From: Flavobacterium sp. Root186
GTDB taxonomy: Bacteria; Bacteroidota; Bacteroidia; Flavobacteriales; Flavobacteriaceae
Assembly (NCBI RefSeq): GCF_001428525.1
Contig: NZ_LMHW01000015.1
Span: forward strand, 62,352 to 126,351
Length of the DNA: 64,000 nucleotides
Reading direction: 5' to 3'
Shown: positions 1 through 8,648 of the stretch, piece by piece
How the letters are laid out: each line of letters opens with the position of its first letter
Position numbering within the stretch: the first letter of the stretch is position 1
Position numbers and translations under genes: made by a program
The notes under the pieces: model-generated
What the model was told of the DNA's origin: nothing
Seen by the model: the letters and a program-made list of their open reading frames with translations, nothing else
Database searches by the model: none

Positions 1-1
1 C

Positions 2-1225
2 TCAAGAGCATTCTATGAAATTAGTGTTGCTAACGAATTTTTAAGACAAACAACGGAAGAAAAATTAACAGCAAGAGGTGTTGATGCAAATCTAAAAACG
101 CAAATCGCAACATTCAGAGCAGAGGCTCGTTTTTTAAGAGCTTTTTCTTATGTTAATTTAATGGATTTGTTTGGTAATGTGCCAATTACAACAGAGGCTG
201 ATCCAGTTGGATTCTTTTACCCAGTACAAAAATCAAGAGCAGAAGTTTTTGCTTTTGTTGAGGCAGAATTAAAAGATTTAGATAATAGTCTTGCTGCTTC
301 TAAAGCAAATGAATACGGAAGAATTGATAAAACAGCGGCTAAATTTTTATTGGCTCAAATTTATTTAAATTCAAAAGTTTATACTGGAGTTGATAAGTTT
401 AATGAAGCAGGTACATTATGTGCTGATATCATCAATAATTCAGGATATACATTTGCAAATGTTCCTTATAGTTATTTGTTTTCTGCAGATAATGATGTAA
501 ATGGTGCTCAGTCTGAGGTTATTTTCCCAGTAATCAGTGATGGTAATGCTATTAGAGCAACTGGTGGAGGAATGAGTTTTATTCTTCATGCTTCTATCGG
601 AGGTAGTATGGATGCTTCTTCTAGAGGTATGGATGGTGGATGGCAGGGAATCAGAACCCGTAGAGAGTTTGTAAATCTTTTCCCTGATGAAACTGCGACT
701 GGAGATAAAAGAGGAACGTTTTATACAAACGGACAATCAAAAGATATTAAAAATGTTGGAACTTTTACAGATGGTTATGCTGTAACAAAATACATTAATA
801 AAAAATCTGATGGTTCTGCAGCTCAAAGAAATGACATTCCTGATACAGATTTTCCAATGTTCAGATTGTCTGATGTGTATTTAATGTATGCTGAGGTTGC
901 TGTGAGAGGAGCTGCATCTGCAAATACAGGAACTGCAGTTGGTTACATTAATCAACTTCGTACAAGAGCGAATGCTGCAAATATTAATGCATCTCAATTA
1001 ACTCTTGATTTTATTTTGGATGAAAGAGGAAGAGAATTGTTTTGGGAATGTCACAGAAGAACCGATTTAATTCGTTTTGGAAAATTCACAGGCGGATCTA
1101 AAATCTGGCAATGGAAAGGCGGTTCTGTTAATGGAATTGCTACCGAGTCTTATAGAGATTTAATGCCAATTCCTTCTAGAGTTATACAAGCTAACCCAAC
1201 TTTAAAACAAAATCCAGGATACTAA
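2..1225 (+). CDS. susD: SusD/RagB-type outer-membrane glycan-binding lipoprotein (5' end outside window)
   Basis: Surface lipoprotein that works with a SusC TonB-dependent transporter to capture oligosaccharides. The reading frame is open from base 2, so the N-terminus, lipobox and signal peptide lie upstream of the window; the in-frame ATG at 161 is internal. The visible part carries SusD hallmarks: an early FRAEARFLRAFSYVNLMDLFGNVP-type helix region (about bases 114-184), later FRLSDVYLMYAEVAVRG (about 856-908), and the C-terminal ILDERGRELFWECHRRTDLIRFGKF block and PIPSRVIQANP, both typical of SusD/RagB. It is followed after 23 bases by a SusE-like lipoprotein and then a secreted amylase, so the substrate is inferred to be starch or maltodextrin. 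Family assignment is firm; the substrate is inferred from context. Confidence 0.93.
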   Translation, partial: SRAFYEISVANEFLRQTTEEKLTARGVDANLKTQIATFRAEARFLRAFSYVNLMDLFGNVPITTEADPVGFFYPVQKSRAEVFAFVEAELKDLDNSLAASKANEYGRIDKTAAKFLLAQIYLNSKVYTGVDKFNEAGTLCADIINNSGYTFANVPYSYLFSADNDVNGAQSEVIFPVISDGNAIRATGGGMSFILHASIGGSMDASSRGMDGGWQGIRTRREFVNLFPDETATGDKRGTFYTNGQSKDIKNVGTFTDGYAVTKYINKKSDGSAAQRNDIPDTDFPMFRLSDVYLMYAEVAVRGAASANTGTAVGYINQLRTRANAANINASQLTLDFILDERGRELFWECHRRTDLIRFGKFTGGSKIWQWKGGSVNGIATESYRDLMPIPSRVIQANPTLKQNPGY

Positions 1226-1248
1226 CTAACCTTATAAAAATATTAAAA

Positions 1249-2064
1249 ATGAAAAATATACATAAAATTTTAATCGCTTTCATCAGTGTTTTGGCAGTTT
1301 CTTGTAACGCAGATGATGTTGAAGACAGACCAGTAATTGAAGCAGCAACAGCGCCAGTTTTATTGACTCCTAAATCTGATTTTACTATTGTGCTTTCTAA
1401 AGAAACAGAAAATGAAGTTGCTACAACAGTTGTGTGGAATGATGCAGCATACAGCGGATCATCAACAGTTGTGAACTATACAGTAGAAGTTGCAAAAGCA
1501 GGAACAAGCTTTGCAGCACCTGTAACAGTTACAAATACTACTGAAAGATTTGTAGCTTTAACGGTATCTGAATTAAATTCAGCATTAGTTAACGGAGGAT
1601 TTGTTGAAAAAGAAGCAAACAAAGTTGATATTCGTATTAAAGCTGTTGTAGGAGCTTCTGGACTTCCTCAATATTCTAATGTTTATACTATTACTGCTAC
1701 TCCATATCACGTACCATTAGCTAGTTCTCACTGGTTAGTTGGAGCTGCAACTCCAGGAGGATGGACATGGGCTGGTGATGCTGAAACTGAATTCCCATTA
1801 GTAGTTGGTACAACAAATGTTTATAAAGTAACTATCGTTCTTAAAAGCGGAGAAGCATTTAGAGAATTCTTAGGAAATAACTTTACAAGCGATGGAAACT
1901 GGGATCAAAGCCATAACTACACTTACTATTCAGGCCAAGGATTTACTATCGATCCAGAATTAGTAAATGCAAACGACGGAGACAGTAACTTTAAATATAC
2001 TGGACCAACAGGATCAAGAGTTCTAACAATTGATAATGGTGCAAAAACTATAACATTAGACTAA
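1249..2064 (+). CDS. susE: SusE/SusF-like outer-membrane starch-binding lipoprotein
   Basis: 271-aa lipoprotein with a signal peptide ending in a lipobox (AVSC, Cys19). The N-terminal half (about residues 25-150) is a beta-rich SusE-like domain with SVLAV/LTPKSDFTIVLSKE-type sequence; the C-terminal half (about 155-271) has the HWLVGAATPGGW and FREFLGNN patterns of SusE/SusF starch-binding modules. It is shorter than B. thetaiotaomicron SusE/F, consistent with one N-terminal domain plus one binding module. It lies 23 bases downstream of susD and upstream of a secreted alpha-amylase, and probably helps hold starch at the cell surface. Family is confident; the exact ligand is inferred. Confidence 0.85.
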   Translation: MKNIHKILIAFISVLAVSCNADDVEDRPVIEAATAPVLLTPKSDFTIVLSKETENEVATTVVWNDAAYSGSSTVVNYTVEVAKAGTSFAAPVTVTNTTERFVALTVSELNSALVNGGFVEKEANKVDIRIKAVVGASGLPQYSNVYTITATPYHVPLASSHWLVGAATPGGWTWAGDAETEFPLVVGTTNVYKVTIVLKSGEAFREFLGNNFTSDGNWDQSHNYTYYSGQGFTIDPELVNANDGDSNFKYTGPTGSRVLTIDNGAKTITLD

Positions 2065-2082
2065 TTCCTAATGTAGATAAAT

Positions 2083-2112
2083 AAAAGGGCTATCTTCAGA
2101 TAGCCCTTTTTT
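2083..2112 (+). terminator. Intrinsic terminator after susE
   Basis: Stem GGGCTATC / GATAGCCC with a TTCA loop, flanked by A and T runs. It sits between susE and the amylase, so it may be a partial terminator that lowers amylase expression relative to the Sus genes. Confidence 0.85.
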
Positions 2113-2136
2113 AATCATTTACCTAACCGAATTATT

Positions 2137-5004
2137 ATGAAAAAAACTTTACTCTTATTTTTCCTTTTGTTTTCTGTGTTTTCATTTGCACAGATACAAC
2201 AGGTTACCTATTCCGTTAGCCCCGCAGCTTTTGAAGAAACAACTTCTATCACTATTACAGTTAATGGAGACAATCTTGATGAAACTGCATGGGGAGTTAC
2301 AGATCATTCGCTTTATATGTGGGCATGGGCTTTTGATACAAACGACACGACACAAAAAGGTACTCCAAATAATGGTTCTTGGGAAGCTTCAAGCGATGCA
2401 AGCAAGTTTACCTATAACGCAGGCACAGATACTTATACAAAAACAATTGTTCCAACAACATATTACAGCACTACAGGAATTGGAAAAATTGGTTTTTTGA
2501 TTAAAGCTAAAAATGGAACTGGCGATAAAAAATCACAAGATATTTTAGTTGAAGTAGGATCTTTTCAGGTAAATCTGACTGCGCCAATTGAAAATAGCTC
2601 TACAATTATTGCATCAGGTTCTAACTTTAATATCATAGCGACAAACACAAACGGAAACGCAAGCTATTCTTTAAAAGCAAACGGAACTGTTATCAATACC
2701 AATACAAGTACAGCAAGTTATTCGTATTCTCATACTAATATTACTGGCAATCAAAGCTATGAATTAAGTGCAACTCAGGGAGCAGTTACAATAGTAAAAA
2801 AGTTCTCTGTTATAGTAAATCCTAATACCGTTTCAGCGGCTATGCCGGCAGGATTGGTTGACGGAATTAATTATAATAATACAGATGCTTCAAAAGCAAC
2901 TTTGGTTTTAGATGCACCTTTAAAAGATTTTGTTTACGTAGCGGGAAGTTTCAATAACTGGCAGCCAACTTCGGCGTATGCCATGAAAAAAGATCCAACT
3001 TCTGGTAAATTTTGGTTAGAGTTAACGGGTTTAGTTTCAGGTGTAAATAATACGTACCAATATTGGGTTGTAGATGCTACGCCGCTTGCGAATTCACCTG
3101 CAATGGTAAAGACTGCCGATCCGTATTCTACTTTGGTTTTATCTCCTTATGATGATTCGGGAATTCCTGCAGCTTCTTACCCAAATATGCCTGCTTATCC
3201 TGCAGGACAGCAATTTGAAGTTACGGTTCTTAAAACAGGACAAACTCCTTATAATTGGCAAGTAACAAACTTTACAAAACCAGCAAAAGAAAAATTAGTA
3301 GTTTATGAAGTTTTGGTTCGTGATTTTGATGCAGCCAGAAATTATCAAAGTTTAATAGATAGGATAGATTATTTTAAAAACCTTAAAATAAATGCTATCG
3401 AATTAATGCCGGTAATGGAATTTGAAGGCAATGAAAGCTGGGGTTATAATACTTCATTTCACATGGCTTTGGATAAATTTTACGGATCATCTGATAAATT
3501 AAAAGAATTGATCGATGTATTCCACCAAAACGGAATTGCGGTTATTCTTGACGTAGCGCTAAATCACGCTTTTGGAAGAAATCCAATGGTGAGAATGTGG
3601 ATGAACGATCCTGATGGAGACGGTTTTGGATCTCCAACGGCTGAAAATCCTTACTTTAATATGGTTGCAAAACATACTTATAGCGTTGGAGAAGATTTTA
3701 ATCATCAATCGCTTAAAACACAGTATTATGTTAACCGAGTTATCAAGCAATGGATTGAAGAATATAAAATTGACGGTTTCCGTTGGGATTTAACAAAAGG
3801 ATTTACGCAGGCTTGTACAGCTTCAGATGAATCTTGTACTAATAGTTATCAGCAAGATAGAGTTGATATTCTTAAAAAATATGCTGATTATTCATGGAGT
3901 TTAGATCCAACACATTATACCATTTTTGAGCATTTAGGAACTGATACAGAGGAGCAGCAATGGGCAAATTATAGAATTGCAGAAACTCCGAGTAAAGGTA
4001 TTATGATGTGGGGAAAAATGACAGATCAGTACAATGAATTGTCAATGGGATACACAAGTAATATCACAAGAATGTCAAGTGCAAGTCGTGGTTTTACAGC
4101 AAATCGTTTAATGGGTTATGCCGAAAGTCATGATGAAGAAAGACTGATGTATAAGAATATACAATACGGAGCTTCAAATGGCGCATACAATGTAAAAACA
4201 TTAAATACAGCTTTGTCTAGAATGTCTGCAATTGGGGCGGTTTCATTACTGGTTCCGGGACCAAAAATGATTTGGCATTTTGGAGAATTAGGATGGGAAA
4301 AATCTATTTTTACTTGTAATGATGGAACTGTAAACGATGCTTCAGGAACAATAGCTGGAGATTGTAAATTAGATACAAAACCACAGCCGCAATGGGTAAA
4401 CAATTGGTTAGGAGATACTAATCGTAATAAAATTTACAACGATTGGGCAAAAATGATTACTTTAAAAACTGTAGAGCCGGTATTTTTAGGAACTTCTACA
4501 ATAACAAATGCTAATTCATCAACAGTAAATATCAAAATTACAAATGCAAGTTTAGCTTCAACACAATTAAAAGATGTTGTGATTTTAGCCAATTTTGCTA
4601 CTTCTGCGCAAAATGTTGCAACAGGTTTTCCATACACAGGAACGTGGTACAATTTAATGGACAATACTACAATAAATGTTACAGATGTAAATGCTGCAAT
4701 AAACTTACCAGCAGGAGAATACAGAATTTATGGTAATAAAACGGCAAATCTTGCTATTGAAGATTTTGAAAAAGGAAATGCAGTGAGTTTATATCCAAAT
4801 CCGGTTTCAAATTACTTTACCTTAAATACTGCTTTTACAAAAGTTCAGGTTTATTCAATTTCGGGACAATTAGTAAAAAGTTTTGCTTCAAATGGAAATG
4901 CTGATTTTCAATTTGGCGTAAGTGAATTGCAAACAGGATTATATGTCGTAAAAGCTTCAGATGAAAATAATAAAGTTCAGGTAATGAAGTTTATCAAAAA
5001 ATAA
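2137..5004 (+). CDS. Secreted GH13 alpha-amylase with T9SS C-terminal sorting domain
   Basis: 955-aa extracellular starch-degrading enzyme. A signal peptide (residues 1-19, ending FSFAQ) is followed by N-terminal beta-sandwich modules, one of them with a CBM48/E-set-like FVYVAGSFNNWQP stretch near residue 270. The GH13 catalytic barrel shows all four signature regions: DVALNH (from residue 472), GFRWD with nucleophile Asp551, FEHLG with acid/base Glu598, and SHD with transition-state Asp666. The last ~75 residues form a type A T9SS sorting domain (SLYPNPVSNYF start, VMKFIKK end), so the enzyme should be exported across the outer membrane by PorSS. Its position after susD/susE marks it as the surface amylase of a starch locus, comparable in role to SusG although SusG is a lipoprotein. 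Exact specificity (amylase versus pullulanase-like) is not settled by eye. Confidence 0.93.
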   Translation: MKKTLLLFFLLFSVFSFAQIQQVTYSVSPAAFEETTSITITVNGDNLDETAWGVTDHSLYMWAWAFDTNDTTQKGTPNNGSWEASSDASKFTYNAGTDTYTKTIVPTTYYSTTGIGKIGFLIKAKNGTGDKKSQDILVEVGSFQVNLTAPIENSSTIIASGSNFNIIATNTNGNASYSLKANGTVINTNTSTASYSYSHTNITGNQSYELSATQGAVTIVKKFSVIVNPNTVSAAMPAGLVDGINYNNTDASKATLVLDAPLKDFVYVAGSFNNWQPTSAYAMKKDPTSGKFWLELTGLVSGVNNTYQYWVVDATPLANSPAMVKTADPYSTLVLSPYDDSGIPAASYPNMPAYPAGQQFEVTVLKTGQTPYNWQVTNFTKPAKEKLVVYEVLVRDFDAARNYQSLIDRIDYFKNLKINAIELMPVMEFEGNESWGYNTSFHMALDKFYGSSDKLKELIDVFHQNGIAVILDVALNHAFGRNPMVRMWMNDPDGDGFGSPTAENPYFNMVAKHTYSVGEDFNHQSLKTQYYVNRVIKQWIEEYKIDGFRWDLTKGFTQACTASDESCTNSYQQDRVDILKKYADYSWSLDPTHYTIFEHLGTDTEEQQWANYRIAETPSKGIMMWGKMTDQYNELSMGYTSNITRMSSASRGFTANRLMGYAESHDEERLMYKNIQYGASNGAYNVKTLNTALSRMSAIGAVSLLVPGPKMIWHFGELGWEKSIFTCNDGTVNDASGTIAGDCKLDTKPQPQWVNNWLGDTNRNKIYNDWAKMITLKTVEPVFLGTSTITNANSSTVNIKITNASLASTQLKDVVILANFATSAQNVATGFPYTGTWYNLMDNTTINVTDVNAAINLPAGEYRIYGNKTANLAIEDFEKGNAVSLYPNPVSNYFTLNTAFTKVQVYSISGQLVKSFASNGNADFQFGVSELQTGLYVVKASDENNKVQVMKFIKK

Positions 5005-5057
5005 ACACTGAAAATATATCTCTAACAGATTAAAAATTTGGTTTGGTTAGTAATGAG

Positions 5058-5093
5058 AAAGGGCTGTTCTATTGAAAAATAGACAGCCCTTTT
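5058..5093 (+). terminator. Intrinsic terminator after the amylase
   Basis: Long stem AAAGGGCTGTTCTATT / AATAGACAGCCCTTT with a GAAA tetraloop and one bulge. It closes the Sus operon and faces the reverse-strand gene at 5120. Confidence 0.85.
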
Positions 5094-5119
5094 CTGGTTT
5101 AGTTGTTTATTGTTTTCGT

Positions 5120-5347
5120 TTATTTCTTTTTATCGTTGTATTCCCCAATTACTGCAAAATAACCAAAAGTCCCTAAGCCCAAAACAATAAGAGGCGTTAG
5201 AATAAAAAGAATAATGATTCCAAAAACTAAATCATCTTGCTGGTCTGATAATAATTTAGGTAAGCCAAATTCAAACACGCAAAAGTAAGCGGCTGCAACT
5301 GCCAAAATAACCCATAAAACGCCTAAAGTTTGTTTGATTTTGTTCAT
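5120..5347 (-). CDS. Small two-helix membrane protein, possibly DUF6814
   Basis: 75 aa with two predicted membrane helices (about 7-28 and 42-66) joined by a short acidic loop, and a lysine-rich C-terminal tail (NDKKK). It starts 13 bases after the stop of the MFS transporter on the same strand, so the two are probably co-transcribed. Small proteins of this kind, which I believe are classed as DUF6814, recur beside MHS-type transporters in Bacteroidota, which suggests an accessory role to the transporter. No catalytic motif is visible and the function is unknown. Confidence 0.7.
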   Translation of the reverse strand: MNKIKQTLGVLWVILAVAAAYFCVFEFGLPKLLSDQQDDLVFGIIILFILTPLIVLGLGTFGYFAVIGEYNDKKK

Positions 5348-5360
5348 GTTCTTAAAAATG

Positions 5361-6857
5361 TTAAAGATGATTAATTTTGTTTTTGTTGTCTATGTAAATC
5401 ATTCCAATCACAAAGCAGATTGAAGCTATAATAATAGGATACCAAAGTCCGTCAAGATAAAAATCACTTTTTCCGGCCGCTTTTGCATGCGTTACAAAAT
5501 AAGTCGAGATTGCGGGCAGCAAACCTCCAAAAATTCCATTCCCTACATGATAAGGAAGTGACATTGAAGTATACCTGATTTTAGTTGGAAACATTTCAAC
5601 CAAAAACGCAGCAATTGGCCCATAAACCATTGTAACAAATATAACCTGAATGAAAACTAAAAAAATTAAAGTCCATTCATCGCCAGAATTGATATTAATA
5701 ATAACATTGCTTTGAGATTTCTTCTTATTAGCAAAATCTGTCTTCTTTTCCATATACGTAGTTTCGTCAGTATAGGTTTTTGAAACTTTGGTAATTACAT
5801 CATTATTTTTTGCGGTTTCAATACTTTGAGTTGTTTTTTCTACGATTTCGGTTTTGTAATTAACATCAGTCGTGTTGTACATCATCTTATATATAGGTCT
5901 GTAGAATAAAATAGCAAGCAGCATCCCAGACATCATAATATATTTTCGTCCCACTTTATCACTCAGCCATCCAAAAACAATAAAAAACGGAGTACCTAAT
6001 AATAATGCAATTCCCAGTAAACTGTCAACCTGTGAAGATTCTACATTCATAACCGTTTTCATGAAACTCATAGCGTAGAATTGCCCAGTGTACCAAACAA
6101 CACCTTGTCCCATTGTGGCTCCAAACAAAGCCAGCAAAACGAATTTTAGATTATATCTATTGCCGAAACTTTCCTTTAACGGATTTGTACTTGTGGTTCC
6201 TTCCTTTTTTGCTTTTGCAAAAACAGGCGATTCATCCATATTTTTTCGAATCAAATAAGAAACGCCTACCATAACAATAGAAACCCAAAAAGGAACACGC
6301 CATCCCCAGGAATCAAAAGCTTCGCTTGAAAGTATATTTTTAGTAGCCAGAATTACCATTAGAGAAATAAATAGTCCAACGGTTGCTGTGGTTTGAATCC
6401 ATGAAGTCCAATATCCTTTTTGCCCAACCGGAGCATGCTCTGCAACATAAGTAGCGGCACCGCCATATTCTCCTCCAAGAGCTAAACCTTGTAATAAACG
6501 TAAAATCAAAACTAATAAAGGTGCAAGAAAACCAATCGTTTCATAACTCGGAATACATCCTATTAAAAAGGTAGAGCCACCCATTAATAATAAAGTAGCC
6601 ATGAAAGTATATTTTCGACCAATAATATCGCCTAATCTTCCAAAGAACAAAGCTCCAAAAGGTCTGACAACAAATCCGGCAGCAAAAGTGGCTAAAGTAG
6701 ATAAAAACGCAGCGGTGGGATTATCACTCGGGAAAAATTTGGTTGAAATTACAACGGCCAAACTTCCAAAAATATAGAAATCATACCATTCAATCATTGT
6801 TCCCATAGAAGAGGCAGAAATTACTTTCCAAATGCCTTTAGTAGAAGTTTTACCCAT
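5361..6857 (-). CDS. MFS transporter, metabolite:H+ symporter (MHS/ProP-like) type
   Basis: 498-aa inner-membrane transporter with about 12 hydrophobic segments. The N-terminal EWYDFYIFGSLA and the loop GRLGDIIGRK are typical of the metabolite:H+ symporter subfamily (ProP, KgtP, ShiA). The second half repeats the loop motif (GWLSDKVGRK). A hydrophilic insert of about 65 residues (about 330-395, rich in Lys/Thr/Asn) lies between helices of the second half, making the protein longer than E. coli ProP-type proteins of 430-500 aa would suggest for a compact core. Substrate (dicarboxylate, osmolyte or amino acid) cannot be told. Followed by the small membrane protein at 5120. Confidence 0.88.
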   Translation of the reverse strand: MGKTSTKGIWKVISASSMGTMIEWYDFYIFGSLAVVISTKFFPSDNPTAAFLSTLATFAAGFVVRPFGALFFGRLGDIIGRKYTFMATLLLMGGSTFLIGCIPSYETIGFLAPLLVLILRLLQGLALGGEYGGAATYVAEHAPVGQKGYWTSWIQTTATVGLFISLMVILATKNILSSEAFDSWGWRVPFWVSIVMVGVSYLIRKNMDESPVFAKAKKEGTTSTNPLKESFGNRYNLKFVLLALFGATMGQGVVWYTGQFYAMSFMKTVMNVESSQVDSLLGIALLLGTPFFIVFGWLSDKVGRKYIMMSGMLLAILFYRPIYKMMYNTTDVNYKTEIVEKTTQSIETAKNNDVITKVSKTYTDETTYMEKKTDFANKKKSQSNVIININSGDEWTLIFLVFIQVIFVTMVYGPIAAFLVEMFPTKIRYTSMSLPYHVGNGIFGGLLPAISTYFVTHAKAAGKSDFYLDGLWYPIIIASICFVIGMIYIDNKNKINHL

Positions 6858-7042
6858 AAAAAACGCTCTGTGTTTTTAATAATAAATAAAAAGCTAAAAT
6901 ACGATTTCACGAATATAATGGATATTTTTTTATTTAGTTAATACTTTTTTAACAAAAACAACTTAAAATTTGACTTATAAGATTTAACTGTTTAATTTAT
7001 ATTTGGAATTAATTAAATGAGAGTAAAAGTTTAAAAATTATT

Positions 7043-7609
7043 ATGAAAAAGGAAATAGGGCTGTTAATCGGTTTTTTAATTTTAAGTGCATGTACAACTC
7101 GCAAAGAGATAGTTTCTACTAAAAGTGAATGCAGTGTTTCAATTGTTCCTCCAGAAGATTTGGCCTCAAATTATAAAGCATTTTATTCTTCTTCGTATTT
7201 CAATATCAATCAGTTTGCAGATTTTGATAAAATAAAAAATGGAATCCTTATGTGTCGTTGGAATGAAGGTTTTAAGGATTCTACTTTTTTGATAGTTGAT
7301 TTTGATAAAGAATTTAATACTGTCAAAAAAACAAAAAATTCAACGGAGGCAGTAATTCTTTCTTTAGAAGAAAAAAAGAGCCTAAAAAATATCTTAGAAA
7401 TTTTGAAAAAAGAGAGTTACTATCAAAATTGTGTCCGTGATCATGGACACGCATCATTATATATATTAGAAATAAGACACAATAATGAAAAGATAGTTCA
7501 GTATTATTCTCCTATGAGTCATCCCTATGAAGTAGTAACATCAAATGCTAATATTAAATTAGTTCAAGACATACTTGGTATAATGGATCGTGGATATTAT
7601 AGAAAATGA
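7043..7609 (+). CDS. Lipoprotein of unknown function
   Basis: 188 aa with a lipoprotein signal peptide (lipobox LSAC, Cys17). I do not recognise the family. The mature part is mixed charged/hydrophobic, with a central EEKKSLKNILEIL helix and a C-terminal region containing NCVRDHGHASLYILEIRH. It stands alone: a reverse transporter lies upstream and a repeat plus reverse tRNA downstream. A TATATTTG box (6998-7005) lies 37 bases before the start, but the nearest upstream TTTG is 25 bases away, longer than the usual 17-23. Confidence 0.75.
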   Translation: MKKEIGLLIGFLILSACTTRKEIVSTKSECSVSIVPPEDLASNYKAFYSSSYFNINQFADFDKIKNGILMCRWNEGFKDSTFLIVDFDKEFNTVKKTKNSTEAVILSLEEKKSLKNILEILKKESYYQNCVRDHGHASLYILEIRHNNEKIVQYYSPMSHPYEVVTSNANIKLVQDILGIMDRGYYRK

Positions 7610-7620
7610 TTGATATTTTT

Positions 7621-7686
7621 CAAAGCACACGAAGAAAAAAAACGCAAAGGTTCGCGTAAATCTTAGCGTACTTTGCGGTTAAATTT
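7621..7686 (+). repeat. Partial copy of a CGCAAAG-type intergenic inverted repeat
   Basis: The right part (GCGTAAATCTTAGCGTACTT... to GGTTAAA) matches 27 of 30 bases of the right arm of the full element at 33433-33577. The left part contains CAAAGCACACG and CGCAAAGG remnants of the opposite arm. It looks like a decayed or truncated copy of the same interspersed family. Confidence 0.7.
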
Positions 7687-7698
7687 CAGGAAAATATT

Positions 7699-7732
7699 AA
7701 AAACAAAAAACCCGAATATTGCTATTCGGGTT
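7699..7732 (-). terminator. Intrinsic terminator of tRNA-Phe
   Basis: On the reverse strand, stem CCCGAATA / TATTCGGG with a GCAA loop is followed by a T-rich tract. It begins two to three bases after the tRNA CCA end. Confidence 0.88.
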
Positions 7733-7733
7733 T

Positions 7734-7809
7734 TGGTGGTACCTCCAGGGATCGAACCAGGGACACATGGATTTTCAGTCCATTGCTCTACCATCTGAGC
7801 TAAGGTACC
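7734..7809 (-). tRNA. tRNA-Phe (anticodon GAA), CCA encoded
   Basis: 76 bases read on the reverse strand. Acceptor stem GGTACCT / AGGTACC, D arm GCTC-AGATGGTA-GAGC, anticodon arm ATGGA-CTGAAAA-TCCAT with anticodon GAA, variable loop GTGTC, T loop TTCGATC, discriminator A and encoded CCA. The T stem (CCTGG / CCTGG) contains one U-U mismatch at 51:63. A strong upstream promoter and downstream terminator indicate a single-gene transcript. Confidence 0.97.
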
Positions 7810-7830
7810 GTGTGGTGCTTATTGCGGGTG

Positions 7831-7861
7831 CAAAGATAGAATCATTTTTCGTTTATCCAAA
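7831..7861 (-). promoter_or_regulatory. Promoter of tRNA-Phe
   Basis: Reverse-strand TTTG (7858-7861), a 19-base spacer, then TATCTTTG (7831-7838). This is a perfect match to the Bacteroidota TTTG/TAnnTTTG vegetative promoter. The predicted start is about 15-20 bases before the mature tRNA end. Confidence 0.75.
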
Positions 7862-7886
7862 ACATTTTTTTAAAAAAATCAATTCG

Positions 7887-7894
7887 TATCTTCG
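7887..7894 (+). promoter_or_regulatory. Putative -7 box for coaX
   Basis: TATCTTCG, one base from TAnnTTTG, 19 bases before the chosen coaX ATG. No clear -33 TTG at the expected distance. It lies downstream of the ATG-less extension through the tRNA, which supports the 7914 start. Confidence 0.4.
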
Positions 7895-7913
7895 CAAGGG
7901 TAAAAAAATAAAT

Positions 7914-8648
7914 ATGACTTTAGCGGTTGACGTTGGAAACACTCGAATTAAAGCAGCTGTCTTTGAGGGAAGTACTGTTCTTGAGAATTTTGTTTTTGAG
8001 AAAAACGAACTCGAAAAAAAAATTACAAAAATTTTAGAAAAATTTCAAAACTGCTCAGATTTGGTTGTTGCTTCAGTTGGAAATATCGAAAAACAATCAT
8101 TTTTAACTTTCGAAAATCAACTCAATATTCATTTTTTTACTCATGAAGATATTTTTCCTTTTACAAATAAATATGCAACGCCAAAAACCTTAGGAATAGA
8201 CAGAATGATTTTGGCTGCCGGAGCAACTTTACAATTTCCCAGACAAAATAGATTAGTAATCGATGCCGGAACTTGCATAACCTACGATTTTATCGACGAA
8301 AAGGATAATTATCTGGGCGGTGCGATTTCTCCGGGACTTCGTTTACGCTACGAATCATTACACAATTTCACGGCCAGACTGCCTTTGCTGACTTTAGAAG
8401 TGCCTGATTCCTATATAGGAAACTCGACTGCACAGGCTATTCATTCAGGAGTTGTCAATGGGTTCGTCTATGAGATTGACGGTTTTATCGATGAATATCG
8501 GTCGAACTTTTCAAATTTTATAATAATTTTAACGGGAGGTGATGCAGAATTTTTGGCTAAACGATTAAAAAATACCATATTTGCCAATTCAAATTTCCTT
8601 CTGGAAAGTTTGAACCAAACATTTCAATATAAAATCGACAATGATTAA
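7914..8648 (+). CDS. coaX: Type III pantothenate kinase
   Basis: 244-aa cytoplasmic enzyme that phosphorylates pantothenate with ATP in the first step of coenzyme A synthesis. Seen motifs: N-terminal DVGNTRIK phosphate loop, GIDRMILAAGA, VIDAGTCITYDF with the catalytic-type Asp, and the GGAISPGLRLRYESLHNFTARLP substrate region, all characteristic of CoaX. The open frame extends upstream through the tRNA gene to 7719, but the ATG at 7914 gives the family length and begins right at the conserved MTLAVDVGNT, so I chose it. Overlaps the next gene by 8 bases (ATGATTAA junction). Confidence 0.95.
   Translation: MTLAVDVGNTRIKAAVFEGSTVLENFVFEKNELEKKITKILEKFQNCSDLVVASVGNIEKQSFLTFENQLNIHFFTHEDIFPFTNKYATPKTLGIDRMILAAGATLQFPRQNRLVIDAGTCITYDFIDEKDNYLGGAISPGLRLRYESLHNFTARLPLLTLEVPDSYIGNSTAQAIHSGVVNGFVYEIDGFIDEYRSNFSNFIIILTGGDAEFLAKRLKNTIFANSNFLLESLNQTFQYKIDND

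Noticed and set aside
440..736. 98-codon reverse ORF inside susD
   Set aside because: Antisense shadow of a strong coding frame with SusD motifs.
161..1225. ATG at 161 as the start of susD
   Set aside because: The frame is open back to base 2 and encodes conserved SusD residues before 161, so this is an internal Met.
7719..7913. N-terminal extension of the coaX frame by 65 codons
   Set aside because: It runs antisense through the tRNA-Phe gene, its promoter and the terminator. The ATG at 7914 begins exactly at the conserved CoaX start.
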